The translations under genes were made by a program, and so were the position numbers. This document shows positions 17,250 to 25,846 of a stretch of 64,000 bases of DNA, in pieces; positions within the stretch are counted from its first letter, which is position 1; each line of letters begins with the position of its first letter. The notes under the pieces were generated by a model that was given only the letters and a program-made list of their open reading frames with translations, ran no database searches and was not told the origin of the DNA. The stretch is from Sphingomonas sp. RIT328 (GTDB taxonomy: Bacteria; Pseudomonadota; Alphaproteobacteria; Sphingomonadales; Sphingomonadaceae), in the NCBI RefSeq assembly GCF_000632225.1, contig NZ_JFYV01000023.1:124001-188000 (forward strand). The letters run 5' to 3'.

Positions 17250-17319
17250 CCGGCCCGCTCTCCCACCCGGCCTCCCACAATGTATCCTTGATGGGAGGCC
17301 GGGTGGGGAAGCGGGCCGG
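17250..17319. repeat. Long GC-rich hairpin, 28-base arms
   Basis: Arm 1 is 17250-17277 (begins CCGGCCCGC, ends CCGGCCTCCCA) and arm 2 is 17292-17319 (begins TGGGAGGCCGGGTGG). 26 of 28 positions pair around a 14-base loop. It could stop transcription after spt, stabilise the spt message end, or be a mobile palindromic element. Reading frames through it give no known domain. Confidence 0.8.
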
Positions 17320-17404
17320 TGCCGGCCGATGCGCCACGGGCGCATCCCCAAACGCATGCTTAGGTCCGCCCGGCGGCTTTTCCGCCGCGGCGAAAGCGAC
17401 TAGC

Positions 17405-19396
17405 GTGGCCCGCGTGACTCGTGACGATGCCGAAACGGTCCCGATCGGGACTCTGGAGGGCGACGCGACGTGGCGGACGATCACGCTCGTCGTGATGGGT
17501 CTGCTCGGCGCGGCGGTGCTCGTCGCGTTGATCGTCACGCTCGGCCTCGCCAATCGCCAGCGCGACCATGCGTTGCAGGCGCAGGCGCACAGCTATGACG
17601 TGATGATCCTCGCCCGCACCGTGTCGGGGACGATCGCCCGGTCGGAGGCGTCGCTCGGCCGCTATGTCATCAGCGGCAAGGCGGAAAAGGAGCTGGGCCA
17701 GCTCTATTTCGACCAATGGCGGCTGGCCGGGTCGCAGCTCGGCCGGCTCGAACGGCTGACCAGCGACACGCCCGAACAGAGCGCGCGCGTCCAGCAACTG
17801 CGCACCGCCTTCCAGCAGCGCGGCGAGGAACTGTCGCTGACCGCGCTCAGCACCACCTACGGCCAGAACAGCCAGGCACTCGCCCGTTATTACAAGGCGC
17901 GCCAGTCGCCGACGCTCGCCGCGATCGATGCGACGCTCGACCAGATCATCGCCCGCGAACGCGCCTTGCTCGACCAGCGCACCGCCGATGCGATGCGCAC
18001 CGTCGACCGGTCGAGCCGCATCGCCGGGGTGCTGGCGATCTTCGGCGTGCTGATCGTCGTCGGGGCGCTGGTGCTCGGCTGGTTCACGCTCCACGCGGTC
18101 GGTGAGCGCGCGCTCGCCCGCGCCGAGGCCGATGCCGAGCGGCTGCGCGCCGAAACGCTCGCGGTGGCGGTGCAGCAGGCGACCGATGACCTGCGCGTCC
18201 AGGAGGCCAAGGTCCGCCAGATCCAGAAGATGGATGCGGTCGGCCAACTGACCGGCGGCATCGCGCATGATTTCAACAATATGCTCGCGGTCGTTCTCGG
18301 CGGGCTGGAACTCGCCCGCCGTGCCGCCGCCGGGCAGGATGCCGGCGCGGTGATGCGGCACCTCGACAATGCGACCGACGGCGCCAATCGCGCCGCGGCG
18401 CTGACCCGGCGGTTGCTCGCCTTCAGTCGTGAGGAATCGCTCAAGCCCGAACCGATCGCCGCCGCGGCGCTGGTCTCGGGCATGTCGGACCTGATCGACC
18501 GGACGCTCGGCGACGCGATTACCGTGGTGGTGCGCGACGAGGCGCAGGGCTGGCGCATCCTCGCCGATCGCGTCCAGTTGGAAAATGCGGTGCTCAACCT
18601 CGCGGTCAATGCGCGCGATGCGATGAACGGCCGCGGCGAGATGGTCATCACCACCGGCGCGGCGACACTGGCCGACGATCATGTCGATGATTGCTGCGCG
18701 GGCGACTATGTGACGATCGCGGTGACCGACACCGGCGTCGGCATGACGCCCGAGGTGCTCGAACACGTCTACGAACCCTTCTTCACCACCAAGGCACCGG
18801 GCAAGGGCACCGGCCTCGGCCTCAGCCAGATCTTCGGCCTCGTCCGCCAGCTGCACGGCGGCATCGTCATCGATACCGCGATCGGCCGCGGCACCACCGT
18901 CACCCTCTACCTGCCGCGCGACGCCGGCACCGCCACGGCGATGGTGCAGCCCGATGCGGCGCCCGCGGCGGTGGCGGCGACCAGCGCGCGCCGCGTCCTC
19001 GTCGTCGAGGACGATCCGCGCGTGCTCGCCGCGACCATGGCGGCGCTGGAGGAACTCGGCCATGCGCCGATCCCCTGCGACGCGCCCGCCAAGGCGGCGG
19101 CGATGCTCGCCGCGGAGGCGGACGTCGATCTCATCATCTCCGACGTGCTGATGCCAGGACAGACCGGACCGGAGATGATCGCCGCGCTCGGTCCGCGCTA
19201 TCCGCACGTCGCGGTGCTGTTCGTCACGGGCTTCGCGGGCGAGGCCAATGCCGCCGAATTCGGCCGTCATCCGGTGCTGCGCAAACCCTTCACGCTGAGC
19301 GGCCTCGAACGCGCGATCGCCACCGCCCTCGCCGCCGATCGCCCTGCCCCCCCCGCAGGCGCTAGCCGCCGAGTGACGCACCGGAATTTTAGCTGA
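17405..19396 (+). CDS. Hybrid histidine kinase with CHASE3-like sensor and receiver domain
   Basis: 663 residues from the GTG at 17405 (another GTG is three codons later); upstream in-frame codons fall in the hairpin. Order: TM1 about 25-48 ([17 protein letters not shown]), an extracytoplasmic CHASE3-like helical sensor to about 200, TM2 ([19 protein letters not shown]), the H-box [13 protein letters not shown] with phospho-His, N-box [11 protein letters not shown]-boxes DTGVGM and GKGTGLGLS, then a receiver with Asp in [10 protein letters not shown]. The HDFNN-type dimerisation box marks the HWE-unlike, FixL/Caulobacter-like hybrid kinases. No cognate regulator lies alongside. It may sense the envelope, given neighbours spt and lptFG, but that is inference. 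Confidence 0.88.
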   Translation: MARVTRDDAETVPIGTLEGDATWRTITLVVMGLLGAAVLVALIVTLGLANRQRDHALQAQAHSYDVMILARTVSGTIARSEASLGRYVISGKAEKELGQLYFDQWRLAGSQLGRLERLTSDTPEQSARVQQLRTAFQQRGEELSLTALSTTYGQNSQALARYYKARQSPTLAAIDATLDQIIARERALLDQRTADAMRTVDRSSRIAGVLAIFGVLIVVGALVLGWFTLHAVGERALARAEADAERLRAETLAVAVQQATDDLRVQEAKVRQIQKMDAVGQLTGGIAHDFNNMLAVVLGGLELARRAAAGQDAGAVMRHLDNATDGANRAAALTRRLLAFSREESLKPEPIAAAALVSGMSDLIDRTLGDAITVVVRDEAQGWRILADRVQLENAVLNLAVNARDAMNGRGEMVITTGAATLADDHVDDCCAGDYVTIAVTDTGVGMTPEVLEHVYEPFFTTKAPGKGTGLGLSQIFGLVRQLHGGIVIDTAIGRGTTVTLYLPRDAGTATAMVQPDAAPAAVAATSARRVLVVEDDPRVLAATMAALEELGHAPIPCDAPAKAAAMLAAEADVDLIISDVLMPGQTGPEMIAALGPRYPHVAVLFVTGFAGEANAAEFGRHPVLRKPFTLSGLERAIATALAADRPAPPAGASRRVTHRNFS

Positions 19397-19456
19397 CGCG
19401 CCCCGCCCTCGCCCCTATACCGGCGCTTCCCTGCCCCGGCGCGAGCCCTCCACCGC

Positions 19457-20653
19457 ATGACCTCTCTCGACCGCTACATGGCCCGGCTGATCGCGTTGCC
19501 GTTGTTCTCGACGCTGACCATCGCCGCCATGCTGCTGGTGCTCGACCGTATCCAGCGCCTGTTCGTCTTCGTGGCCACCGAAGGCGGGCCGGTCAGCGTC
19601 GTCTGGCGGATGCTCGCCAATCTGCTGCCCGAATATCTCGGGCTCGGCATCCCGATCGGCCTGCTGCTTGGCATCCTGCTCGCCTTCCGCCGGCTGGCGA
19701 GCAATTCGGAACTCGACGTGCTGCGCGCGGTGGGCGTGAGCTATACGCGGATGCTGCGCGTGCCGTTCATGTATGCGATCGTGCTGGCGGCGCTCAACAT
19801 CGCCATCGTCGGCTTCGTCCAGCCCAAGGCGCGCTATTATTACGAACAGCTGCGCTTCGAGCTGCGCACCGGTGCGCTCGGCGCCTCGATCAAGGTCGGC
19901 GAGTTCACCCATTTCGGCGACCGCATGACGCTGCGCATCGAGCAGAGCCATGACAAGGGCCGCAAGCTCGACGGCATCTTCGTCTATTACAACGACAAGG
20001 GCACGAGCTATTCGGTCACCGCGCGCAGCGGCCAGTTCCTCGCCACCGACGATCCCAATACGATCATCTTCCGCCTGACCAACGGCACGCTCGTCCACAA
20101 GGCACCCAATTTCACCGTGCCGCGCGTCCTCACCTTCACCTCGCACGATCTGCCGATCCCGCTACCGCGCTACGAGAATTTCCGCCAGCGCGGCGGTCGC
20201 AACCTCGAATTCACGCTGCCCGAGCTCGCCAAGCTCGGCCATGGCGCGCAGAGCGCCGAGCAGCGCGACAGCAGCCGCTCGGAATATCACTTCCGCCTCG
20301 TCGAGGTGGCGACGATGTTCCTGCTCCCGCTGCTGGCGGTGGCGCTCGGCGTGCCGGCGAAGCGCTCGACCTCGGGGTTCGGCGCGTTCCTCGCGATCGT
20401 GATGATCGTCGCCTATCACAAGGTGAACGAATATGCCGCGTCGATCGGCGAGCTTGGCCGCATCGATCCGCTGATCGCGCTCTGGGTGCCCTTCTGTATC
20501 TTCGCGGCGATCATCATCTGGATGTACTATCAGATCGCCTATGTCCCCGGCGGCCAGCCGATCGGCGCGCTCGAACGCGCCTTCTCCAAGACGTTCAAGC
20601 TGGTGACGCGCTATCTGCCCGGGCGTCGCCGCAAGGCGGAGCGGGCGGCATGA
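19457..20653 (+). CDS. lptF: LPS/lipid export ABC transporter permease LptF
   Basis: 398 residues. LptF/YjgP-type permease: TM segments near the N-terminus (LPLFSTLTIAAMLLVLDRI, LGIPIGLLLGILLAF), the coupling helix LASNSELDVLRAVGVSY, a periplasmic beta-jellyroll in the middle, and two or three C-terminal TMs (MFLLPLLAVALGVP, FGAFLAIVMIVAY, PLIALWVPFCIFAAII). With LptG and LptB2 it extracts lipopolysaccharide, or in sphingomonads possibly glycosphingolipid, from the inner membrane into the Lpt bridge. It overlaps lptG by an ATGA junction. Confidence 0.93.
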   Translation: MTSLDRYMARLIALPLFSTLTIAAMLLVLDRIQRLFVFVATEGGPVSVVWRMLANLLPEYLGLGIPIGLLLGILLAFRRLASNSELDVLRAVGVSYTRMLRVPFMYAIVLAALNIAIVGFVQPKARYYYEQLRFELRTGALGASIKVGEFTHFGDRMTLRIEQSHDKGRKLDGIFVYYNDKGTSYSVTARSGQFLATDDPNTIIFRLTNGTLVHKAPNFTVPRVLTFTSHDLPIPLPRYENFRQRGGRNLEFTLPELAKLGHGAQSAEQRDSSRSEYHFRLVEVATMFLLPLLAVALGVPAKRSTSGFGAFLAIVMIVAYHKVNEYAASIGELGRIDPLIALWVPFCIFAAIIIWMYYQIAYVPGGQPIGALERAFSKTFKLVTRYLPGRRRKAERAA

Positions 20654-21741
20654 GCGGCTTCTTCCCCTCGCGCACCATCTCGCTCTACATGGCGCGATTG
20701 TTCCTGGTGCGGACCTTTGGCCTGCTCGCCGCTTTGTGGCTGATCCTGCAGACGCTCGATCTGCTCGGCGAATCCGGCGCGATCCTCGCGCATCCGGGCA
20801 ATACGCAGGATCAGGTCTGGCAATATGTCGGGCTACGCGCGCCGCAGATCATCAGCTTCCTGCTGCCCTTCTCGGTGCTGCTCGGCACGATCGCCACCTT
20901 CTTCACGATGAACCAGAACAGCGAGGTGATCGCGCTCAAGGCGGGCGGCCTGTCGGCGCATCAGATCATCGCGCCGCTGCTCGTCGCCAGCCTCGGCGTG
21001 GCGGCGATCAGCTTCACGTTCAACGAACGCATCGTCACCCGCGCCACCGCGACGCTCGACCAGTGGAAGGACGCCAATTACGGCGCCTTGCCGATCGATC
21101 GCGGCGACCGCAGCAACGTCTGGGTGCGCGACGGCGACGATCTGATCGCCGTGCAGCAGGTGCGCGGCCGTGGCGAGACGACGCAGCTCGGCAACATCAC
21201 CGTCTACGACCGGACCGGCGGCGAGCTGGTCGCGATCTTCCGCGCGCCGCGGGGGCGTCATGCCGGCGACGGCTGGGCGATCGCGCCGACGACGCGGTTC
21301 GACGTCGCCACCGGCAAGCTCACCACCCTCGGCACGGTCAAGGTCGCGCCGGGGGTCCGGCCGGATCAGTTCACGCTCGGCGCCGTCAACCCCGATGGGC
21401 TCGACGTCGTCGCGTTGCGCGCGGCGATCGGCGACCTGCGCGATGCCGGCCGGCCGACCAAGTCGCTCGAAGGGACGTGGTGGCACAAATTCTCCAGCCC
21501 GCTGTCGGCGGTGCTGATGCCGCTGCTCGGCGCGGTCGCCGCCTTCGGCATCGCGCGTTCGGGACAGCTCTTCCTGCGCGCGGTGATCGGCGTCGCCTTG
21601 GGCTTCGCCTATTTCGTCGCCGACAATTTCGCGATCGCGATGGGCAATCTCGGCGCCTATCCGCCGTTCCTCGCCGCCTGGGCGCCGTTCCTGCTCTTCC
21701 TGCTGATCGGTGAAGCGGTGCTGATCCGCACCGAGGAATAG
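20650..21741 (+). CDS. lptG: LPS/lipid export ABC transporter permease LptG
   Basis: 363 residues, starting inside the lptF stop (ATGA), which couples translation. TM segments flank a periplasmic jellyroll; the coupling-helix motif is NQNSEVIALKAGGLSAHQII, and the C-terminal TM block includes KFSSPLSAVLMPLLGAVAAF and FLRAVIGVALGFAYFVADN. It pairs with LptF. The gene ends one base before the convergent secreted-protein gene. Confidence 0.93.
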   Translation: MSGFFPSRTISLYMARLFLVRTFGLLAALWLILQTLDLLGESGAILAHPGNTQDQVWQYVGLRAPQIISFLLPFSVLLGTIATFFTMNQNSEVIALKAGGLSAHQIIAPLLVASLGVAAISFTFNERIVTRATATLDQWKDANYGALPIDRGDRSNVWVRDGDDLIAVQQVRGRGETTQLGNITVYDRTGGELVAIFRAPRGRHAGDGWAIAPTTRFDVATGKLTTLGTVKVAPGVRPDQFTLGAVNPDGLDVVALRAAIGDLRDAGRPTKSLEGTWWHKFSSPLSAVLMPLLGAVAAFGIARSGQLFLRAVIGVALGFAYFVADNFAIAMGNLGAYPPFLAAWAPFLLFLLIGEAVLIRTEE

Positions 21742-21742
21742 C

Positions 21743-22279
21743 TCAGGGGACCGAGAGCGGCTCGGGCAGGGCCGCCGGCATCCGGGCGACCAGCGCGGTG
21801 GCGAGCTTGCCGCCGACGGTCGCCGGGGCATTGGCGGCGGTGCCACCCACCTGCGCGGTGACGGCACTTCCCGTCCACAGCGTCTTGCCGCTGCGCCAGT
21901 CGGACAGGGTGATCGTCATCCGCGTCACGATCAGCGCGCGCAGATCCTGTTTCGCGGTCGGCAGCGCGATCGAGATGCCGCCGCCCCAATTGGCCATCGC
22001 CGCATCCGCCTTCTTCGTCGTCGCGGGTGCGCCGACCAGACCGCGCGCCTCCCGATCGACTGCGACATGGGCGCGGTATCGGCTCGGCCCGGTCGCCGGC
22101 AGGACGAGATAATTGGCGGCGTTGAAGACGGCGTCGACCGCTTCGGCATAAGCAGGCGCGTCGGCGGCATGTTCGTCGCCGTCGGGAACGACGATGACCG
22201 TCACCGTGCCCGGCGCCACCGCGGCCGGTGCACCGTTCGCCGCCGCGATCATCATCAGACTGGCCGCAATCCCCATCAC
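21743..22279 (-). CDS. Hypothetical exported protein
   Basis: 178 residues with an N-terminal hydrophobic signal (GIAASLMMIAAANGAPAAVA). The mature part is soluble, with beta-rich stretches (VTVIVVPDGDEHAADAPAYA, LIVTRMTITLSDWRSGKTLW) reminiscent of small periplasmic or OM-associated proteins of the DUF4136 kind, but I do not recognise the family. It is convergent with lptG and upstream of no obvious partner. Confidence 0.7.
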   Translation of the reverse strand: MMGIAASLMMIAAANGAPAAVAPGTVTVIVVPDGDEHAADAPAYAEAVDAVFNAANYLVLPATGPSRYRAHVAVDREARGLVGAPATTKKADAAMANWGGGISIALPTAKQDLRALIVTRMTITLSDWRSGKTLWTGSAVTAQVGGTAANAPATVGGKLATALVARMPAALPEPLSVP

Positions 22280-22320
22280 ACGCCCCCCATGATCCCGCCG
22301 GAACGGGCGCCTGATCTAGT

Positions 22321-23424
22321 CTAGCGAGACTGGAACGTACTCCGCACGATCTTGTTCACCAGCCCCGGCAGCCCGGCATAGCTCGCCTTGTGATAAGGCG
22401 AACCCTGTTCGACCGCCGCACCGATCCGGCGATGCGCCTCGCCGAGCGCATGATAGGGCAGGCTCGGCAGCAGATGGTGCAGCGCATGATAGCGCAGCCC
22501 GACCGGTGCCCACAGAGCCGGCAGCAGCGCGGGCGGCGGCACGTTGACCGAGTCGAGATATTGCGCGGTCACCGACATCGGCTCGCCGTCATTCTCCCAC
22601 AGATGCGCGACCAGCGTCCGCACCTGATTGACCACCGCGACGCCCGCACCGATCGCCAGCGCGATCGCGACGCTGCGTAGTGGGAAGACGCCGGTCGCGG
22701 TCAGCACGACCACCGCGATCGCCCAAGAGCTCGCCGCCGCTTCGGTGCGATTCCACAGGGTCAGAGCGTCGCCTTCCGGCGCGCGGCGGCGGAACTGCGG
22801 GTTGATCGCGAGCGCCGAATAGCGCTCGCGGACGATCGTGCGCAGCTTCGGCGACAGCAAGGAGACCGGCGACAGGATGGCGAAGCGGATCAAAAGACCG
22901 AGCGGCGCCAGCGCCGAGATCAACACGAACGCCGGCAGCGTCCACGGCTTCATCAGCGCGAGCGGCAGATATTCGGGATCCTCCGATGTGCCGTAGCGCG
23001 TCTTGGCGTGATGCAGGTTGTGCACGCCTTCGTACATGAAGCTCGGCGTGAGCATCGGCACGCCGACCAACACATTCCAGGCGCCACGGAAATAGGGCAC
23101 GGTGCTGTGCTTCATATGGCTGACTTCGTGGATGAAGCTCAGCGCGCGATACAGGGCAAGCGCCGCCACCACCGCGGCGAACACCACCCAGCCGGTCTGC
23201 CGCAGCGTCACCGCCGCGGCCAACGCGCCGTAACCGACGACGACCGAGGCGATCAGATCGGCCCAGTAGATCGCCGGGCGCGGTGCGATCAGGTCGCGCG
23301 TCGCCTCGGCGGCGGCGCGCAGCATCGCCCTGTCGTCGGCGATGCGCAGCCGCGGCATACGGTCCGTCGCCTCGGCGACGGGGGCGCGGGAGAGGGTCAG
23401 CGAGGATTCCATGGCGTGGTCCAT
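22321..23424 (-). CDS. Fatty acid desaturase family protein
   Basis: 367 residues from the ATG at 23424 (a second ATG is four codons later). The three His boxes that bind the di-iron centre are present: HEVSHMKH, HNLHHAKTRYG and HALHHLLPSLPYH, with TM pairs between them (ADLIASVVVGYGALAAAVTL, LRQTGWVVFAAVVAALALYR). It is a membrane acyl-lipid desaturase or hydroxylase; substrate and position are unknown. It is divergent from the GNAT-like gene with 122 bases between starts. Its nearness to spt and lptFG invites a link with sphingoid or phospholipid chains, which is inference. Confidence 0.87.
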   Translation of the reverse strand: MDHAMESSLTLSRAPVAEATDRMPRLRIADDRAMLRAAAEATRDLIAPRPAIYWADLIASVVVGYGALAAAVTLRQTGWVVFAAVVAALALYRALSFIHEVSHMKHSTVPYFRGAWNVLVGVPMLTPSFMYEGVHNLHHAKTRYGTSEDPEYLPLALMKPWTLPAFVLISALAPLGLLIRFAILSPVSLLSPKLRTIVRERYSALAINPQFRRRAPEGDALTLWNRTEAAASSWAIAVVVLTATGVFPLRSVAIALAIGAGVAVVNQVRTLVAHLWENDGEPMSVTAQYLDSVNVPPPALLPALWAPVGLRYHALHHLLPSLPYHALGEAHRRIGAAVEQGSPYHKASYAGLPGLVNKIVRSTFQSR

Positions 23425-23546
23425 TGCCCCAAGATAGTGGCGACAGCGTGGCATTCCCAGACGCCGGCTGCTCCGCAACGGTGGAACCTCTCGATCACTG
23501 ATGACGGAAAGGTCACTCGCCAACCGGTGTTGGCGTGCTAGATCGC

Positions 23547-24719
23547 ATGCCAAAATGGGAGGCCCAATTGAGCGACCTGACGATCACGCCCGTCACGACC
23601 AAGAGCGAGCGCAAGGCGTTCGTCGACCTGCCGTTCCGTCTGTACAAGGATGATCCCGCCTGGGTACCGCCGCTCAAGGGCGAGGCGCTCGGCCTGATCA
23701 CGCCGGAGAAGAACGGCTGGTACAGCCATGCCAAGGCGCAACTGTTCCTCGCGCGGGAGGGCGGCCGCATCGTCGGCCGGATCTCCGCGCATATCGACAC
23801 GCTGGCGCTGACCATGCCCGCCGATCAGGGCTTCGGTCCCGGCGTCGGCCAATGGGGGCTGATGGAGGCCGAGCGTGAGGACATCTTCACCGCTTTGCTC
23901 GCCAAGGCGGAGGGCTGGCTGCGCGACCAGGGGATGACGCGCGCGCTCGGCCCGATCTCGCAGTCGATCTGGGAAGAGCCCGGCCTGCTCGTCCAGGGGT
24001 TTGACCATTCGCCGACGGTGATGATGGGCCATGCCAAGCCCGAATATCAGGGCTGGATCGAACGCGTCGGCTATCGCCAGATCAAGCAGCTGTTCACCTA
24101 CGAACTCGACATCACCCAGGAATTCCCGCCGATCGTCAAGCGGATCATCCGCTCGGGCGAGAACAATCCGCGCATCGTCGTGCGCGAGGTCGACAAGCGC
24201 AAGTTCGAGCAGGAGGCGGCGATCATCCTGTCGATCCTCAACGACGCGTGGAGTGACAATTGGGGATTCGTGCCGCTCACCCCGCCCGAGATCAAGGACG
24301 TCGGCGTCAAGCTCAAGCCGATCGTGTTCAACGACCTGATCCGCATCGCCGAGCTCGACGGCAAGCCGGTCGCGTTCATGATCACCCTTCCCGACCTCAA
24401 CGAGCCGATCAAGCCGCTGAACGGCTCGCTGCTGCCGTTCGGCTGGGCCAAGCTGTTGCTCTGGCTGCGCAAGCCCAAGGTGCGGACGATGCGCGTGCCG
24501 CTGATGGGCGTGGTCAAGGAATTGCAGGCATCGCGCATGGCGAGCCAGCTCGCCTTCATGATGATCGAATATATCCGCCGCGCCTCGGTCGAACATTATG
24601 GCGCGAGCCGCGGCGAGATCGGCTGGATCCTCGACGACAACCAGGGGATGCGCTCGATCGCCGAGACGATCGATAGCAAGGTCAACAAGGTGTACAACGT
24701 CTACGAGCGGACGCTGTAG
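23547..24719 (+). CDS. GNAT-fold N-acyltransferase-like protein
   Basis: 390 residues from ATG at 23547; a TTG at about 23567 with GGGAGG in front is an alternative start. The sequence is of a conserved alphaproteobacterial family often labelled dATP pyrophosphohydrolase, but the residues suggest a double GNAT fold: an N-terminal half with AQLFLAREGGRIVGRISAHI, and a C-terminal half with VAFMITLPDLNEPIKPLNGS and FMMIEYIRRASVEHYGASRG. No nucleotide-pyrophosphatase (Nudix) box is visible. Reaction unknown. It is divergent to the desaturase. Confidence 0.72.
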   Translation: MPKWEAQLSDLTITPVTTKSERKAFVDLPFRLYKDDPAWVPPLKGEALGLITPEKNGWYSHAKAQLFLAREGGRIVGRISAHIDTLALTMPADQGFGPGVGQWGLMEAEREDIFTALLAKAEGWLRDQGMTRALGPISQSIWEEPGLLVQGFDHSPTVMMGHAKPEYQGWIERVGYRQIKQLFTYELDITQEFPPIVKRIIRSGENNPRIVVREVDKRKFEQEAAIILSILNDAWSDNWGFVPLTPPEIKDVGVKLKPIVFNDLIRIAELDGKPVAFMITLPDLNEPIKPLNGSLLPFGWAKLLLWLRKPKVRTMRVPLMGVVKELQASRMASQLAFMMIEYIRRASVEHYGASRGEIGWILDDNQGMRSIAETIDSKVNKVYNVYERTL

Positions 24720-25025
24720 GGCGGCGGCGGTTGGGGCGGGCCGGCGGTCCGTCCGCGGATCGTCGCGATGTCCGGGCTGAGGGCGTCGCGGTAGTCTCAG
24801 TTACGCTGCAAGGCCTCTTGGATACGGGCACCACCCCGGCGGAGGCCCGGGTCCAGTTGGAAGATCGTGGCGAGTTTTCCCGAAGCTCCGCCCAGCTGGA
24901 CCCCGGCCTCCGCCGGGGTGGGGCGTAGAGAGGTCAGGCTGTGCTTCCACAAAGTTTTGGCAAAGCTCAGATCGCATAACCCGACGAGACGACACGCCGG
25001 CGATCCAAGCCTGATCCTACCCCCC
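24720..25025. other. Intergenic gap with paired family-A repeats
   Basis: About 306 bases between the GNAT-like gene and sufA (convergent). It contains the two inverted copies of the family-A repeat described separately and no supported gene. Confidence 0.6.
24832..24920. repeat. Inverted pair of family-A palindromic repeats
   Basis: Unit 1 is 24832-24856 (CACCCCGGCGGAGGC onward) and unit 2 is 24896-24920 (CTGGACCCCGGCCTCC onward). The arms match at 24 of 25 positions, with 39 bases between, so the whole can form one long hairpin. Another unit is at 14525. Confidence 0.85.
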
Positions 25026-25379
25026 TCAGACCGTGAAACTCTCCCCGCACCCGCAGGCGCCCTTGGCATTGGGATTGTTGAACACGAAGCCGGCGGTGAA
25101 ATCGTCCTCGACCCAGTCCATCGTCGATCCGACCAGATAGAGGATCGACCCGCCGTCGACGTAGAGCACGCCGCCCGGCGTCTCGATCCGCTCGTCGAAC
25201 GGCTTGGCCTCGGTGACATAGTCGACCGAATAAGCGAGGCCCGAACAGCCGCGCCGCGGCGTCGACAGCTTGACGCCGATCGCGCCGTCGGGCGCGCGCG
25301 CCATCAGATCGGCGATGCGGGCGTCGGCGGTGGCGGTGAGGATGAGCGGCGCGGGCCGCTGGCGCAGCGTCGTCGCCAT
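25026..25379 (-). CDS. sufA: Fe-S assembly A-type carrier (SufA/IscA family)
   Basis: 117 residues from the ATG at 25379, which overlaps the sufT stop (TGATG). The three conserved Cys of A-type carriers are present: one in PRRGCSGLAYSVDYV and two in the C-terminal KGACGCGESFTV. It receives a cluster from the SufBCD scaffold and hands it to apo-proteins. It is the last gene of the suf operon. Confidence 0.93.
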   Translation of the reverse strand: MATTLRQRPAPLILTATADARIADLMARAPDGAIGVKLSTPRRGCSGLAYSVDYVTEAKPFDERIETPGGVLYVDGGSILYLVGSTMDWVEDDFTAGFVFNNPNAKGACGCGESFTV

Positions 25380-25846
25380 CACAGCATCCCCAGTTCGAGC
25401 TTGGCCTCGTCCGACATCTTCTGCGGGTCCCAGGGCGGGTCCCAGACCAGATTGACGTCGGCGAAGGCGATCCCCGGCACCGCGGCGACGCGCATCTCGA
25501 CCTCGGCGGGCATCGATTCGGCGACCGGGCAATGCGGCGTGGTCAGCGTCATCGTCACCACCGCCTGACCGCCGTCGGCGACCTCGACCCCGTAGATCAG
25601 CCCGAGATCGTAGATGTTGACCGGAATCTCGGGGTCGTAGATTTCCTTGAGCGCGTCGATCACCGCCTCGTAGAGCGCGCCGCCGGGCTCGCCCGGCGCA
25701 TCGGTCTGCGGTTGCTGCTGCAGGAAGCCGCTGAGATAGTCGCGCGTCCGCGGCGCGGGCTCGACCGCCTCGACCGCCTCGTCGACCCGTGCGCGCGGCG
25801 CCGGCGCCACCGCGTCCACTTCCTCGATACGGATTGTATCGCTCAT
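25379..25846 (-). CDS. sufT: SUF-associated MIP18/DUF59 protein SufT
   Basis: 155 residues. The C-terminal 100 residues are a DUF59 domain (VIDALKEIYDPEIPVNIYDL, LTTPHCPVAESMPAEVEMRV, NLVWDPPW) with the conserved Cys in the HCPVAE loop. The first 50 residues are a low-complexity, Glu/Ala/Pro-rich extension. SufT helps mature Fe-S proteins. It overlaps sufS at 25843-25846 and sufA at 25379, showing tight coupling. Confidence 0.9.
   Translation of the reverse strand: MSDTIRIEEVDAVAPAPRARVDEAVEAVEPAPRTRDYLSGFLQQQPQTDAPGEPGGALYEAVIDALKEIYDPEIPVNIYDLGLIYGVEVADGGQAVVTMTLTTPHCPVAESMPAEVEMRVAAVPGIAFADVNLVWDPPWDPQKMSDEAKLELGML

Noticed and set aside
17222..17404. Upstream extension of the hybrid kinase into the hairpin
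   Set aside because: The extension translates the palindrome into Gly/Arg/Pro-rich sequence with no conserved residue; the GTG near 17405 gives a normal N-terminal membrane segment.
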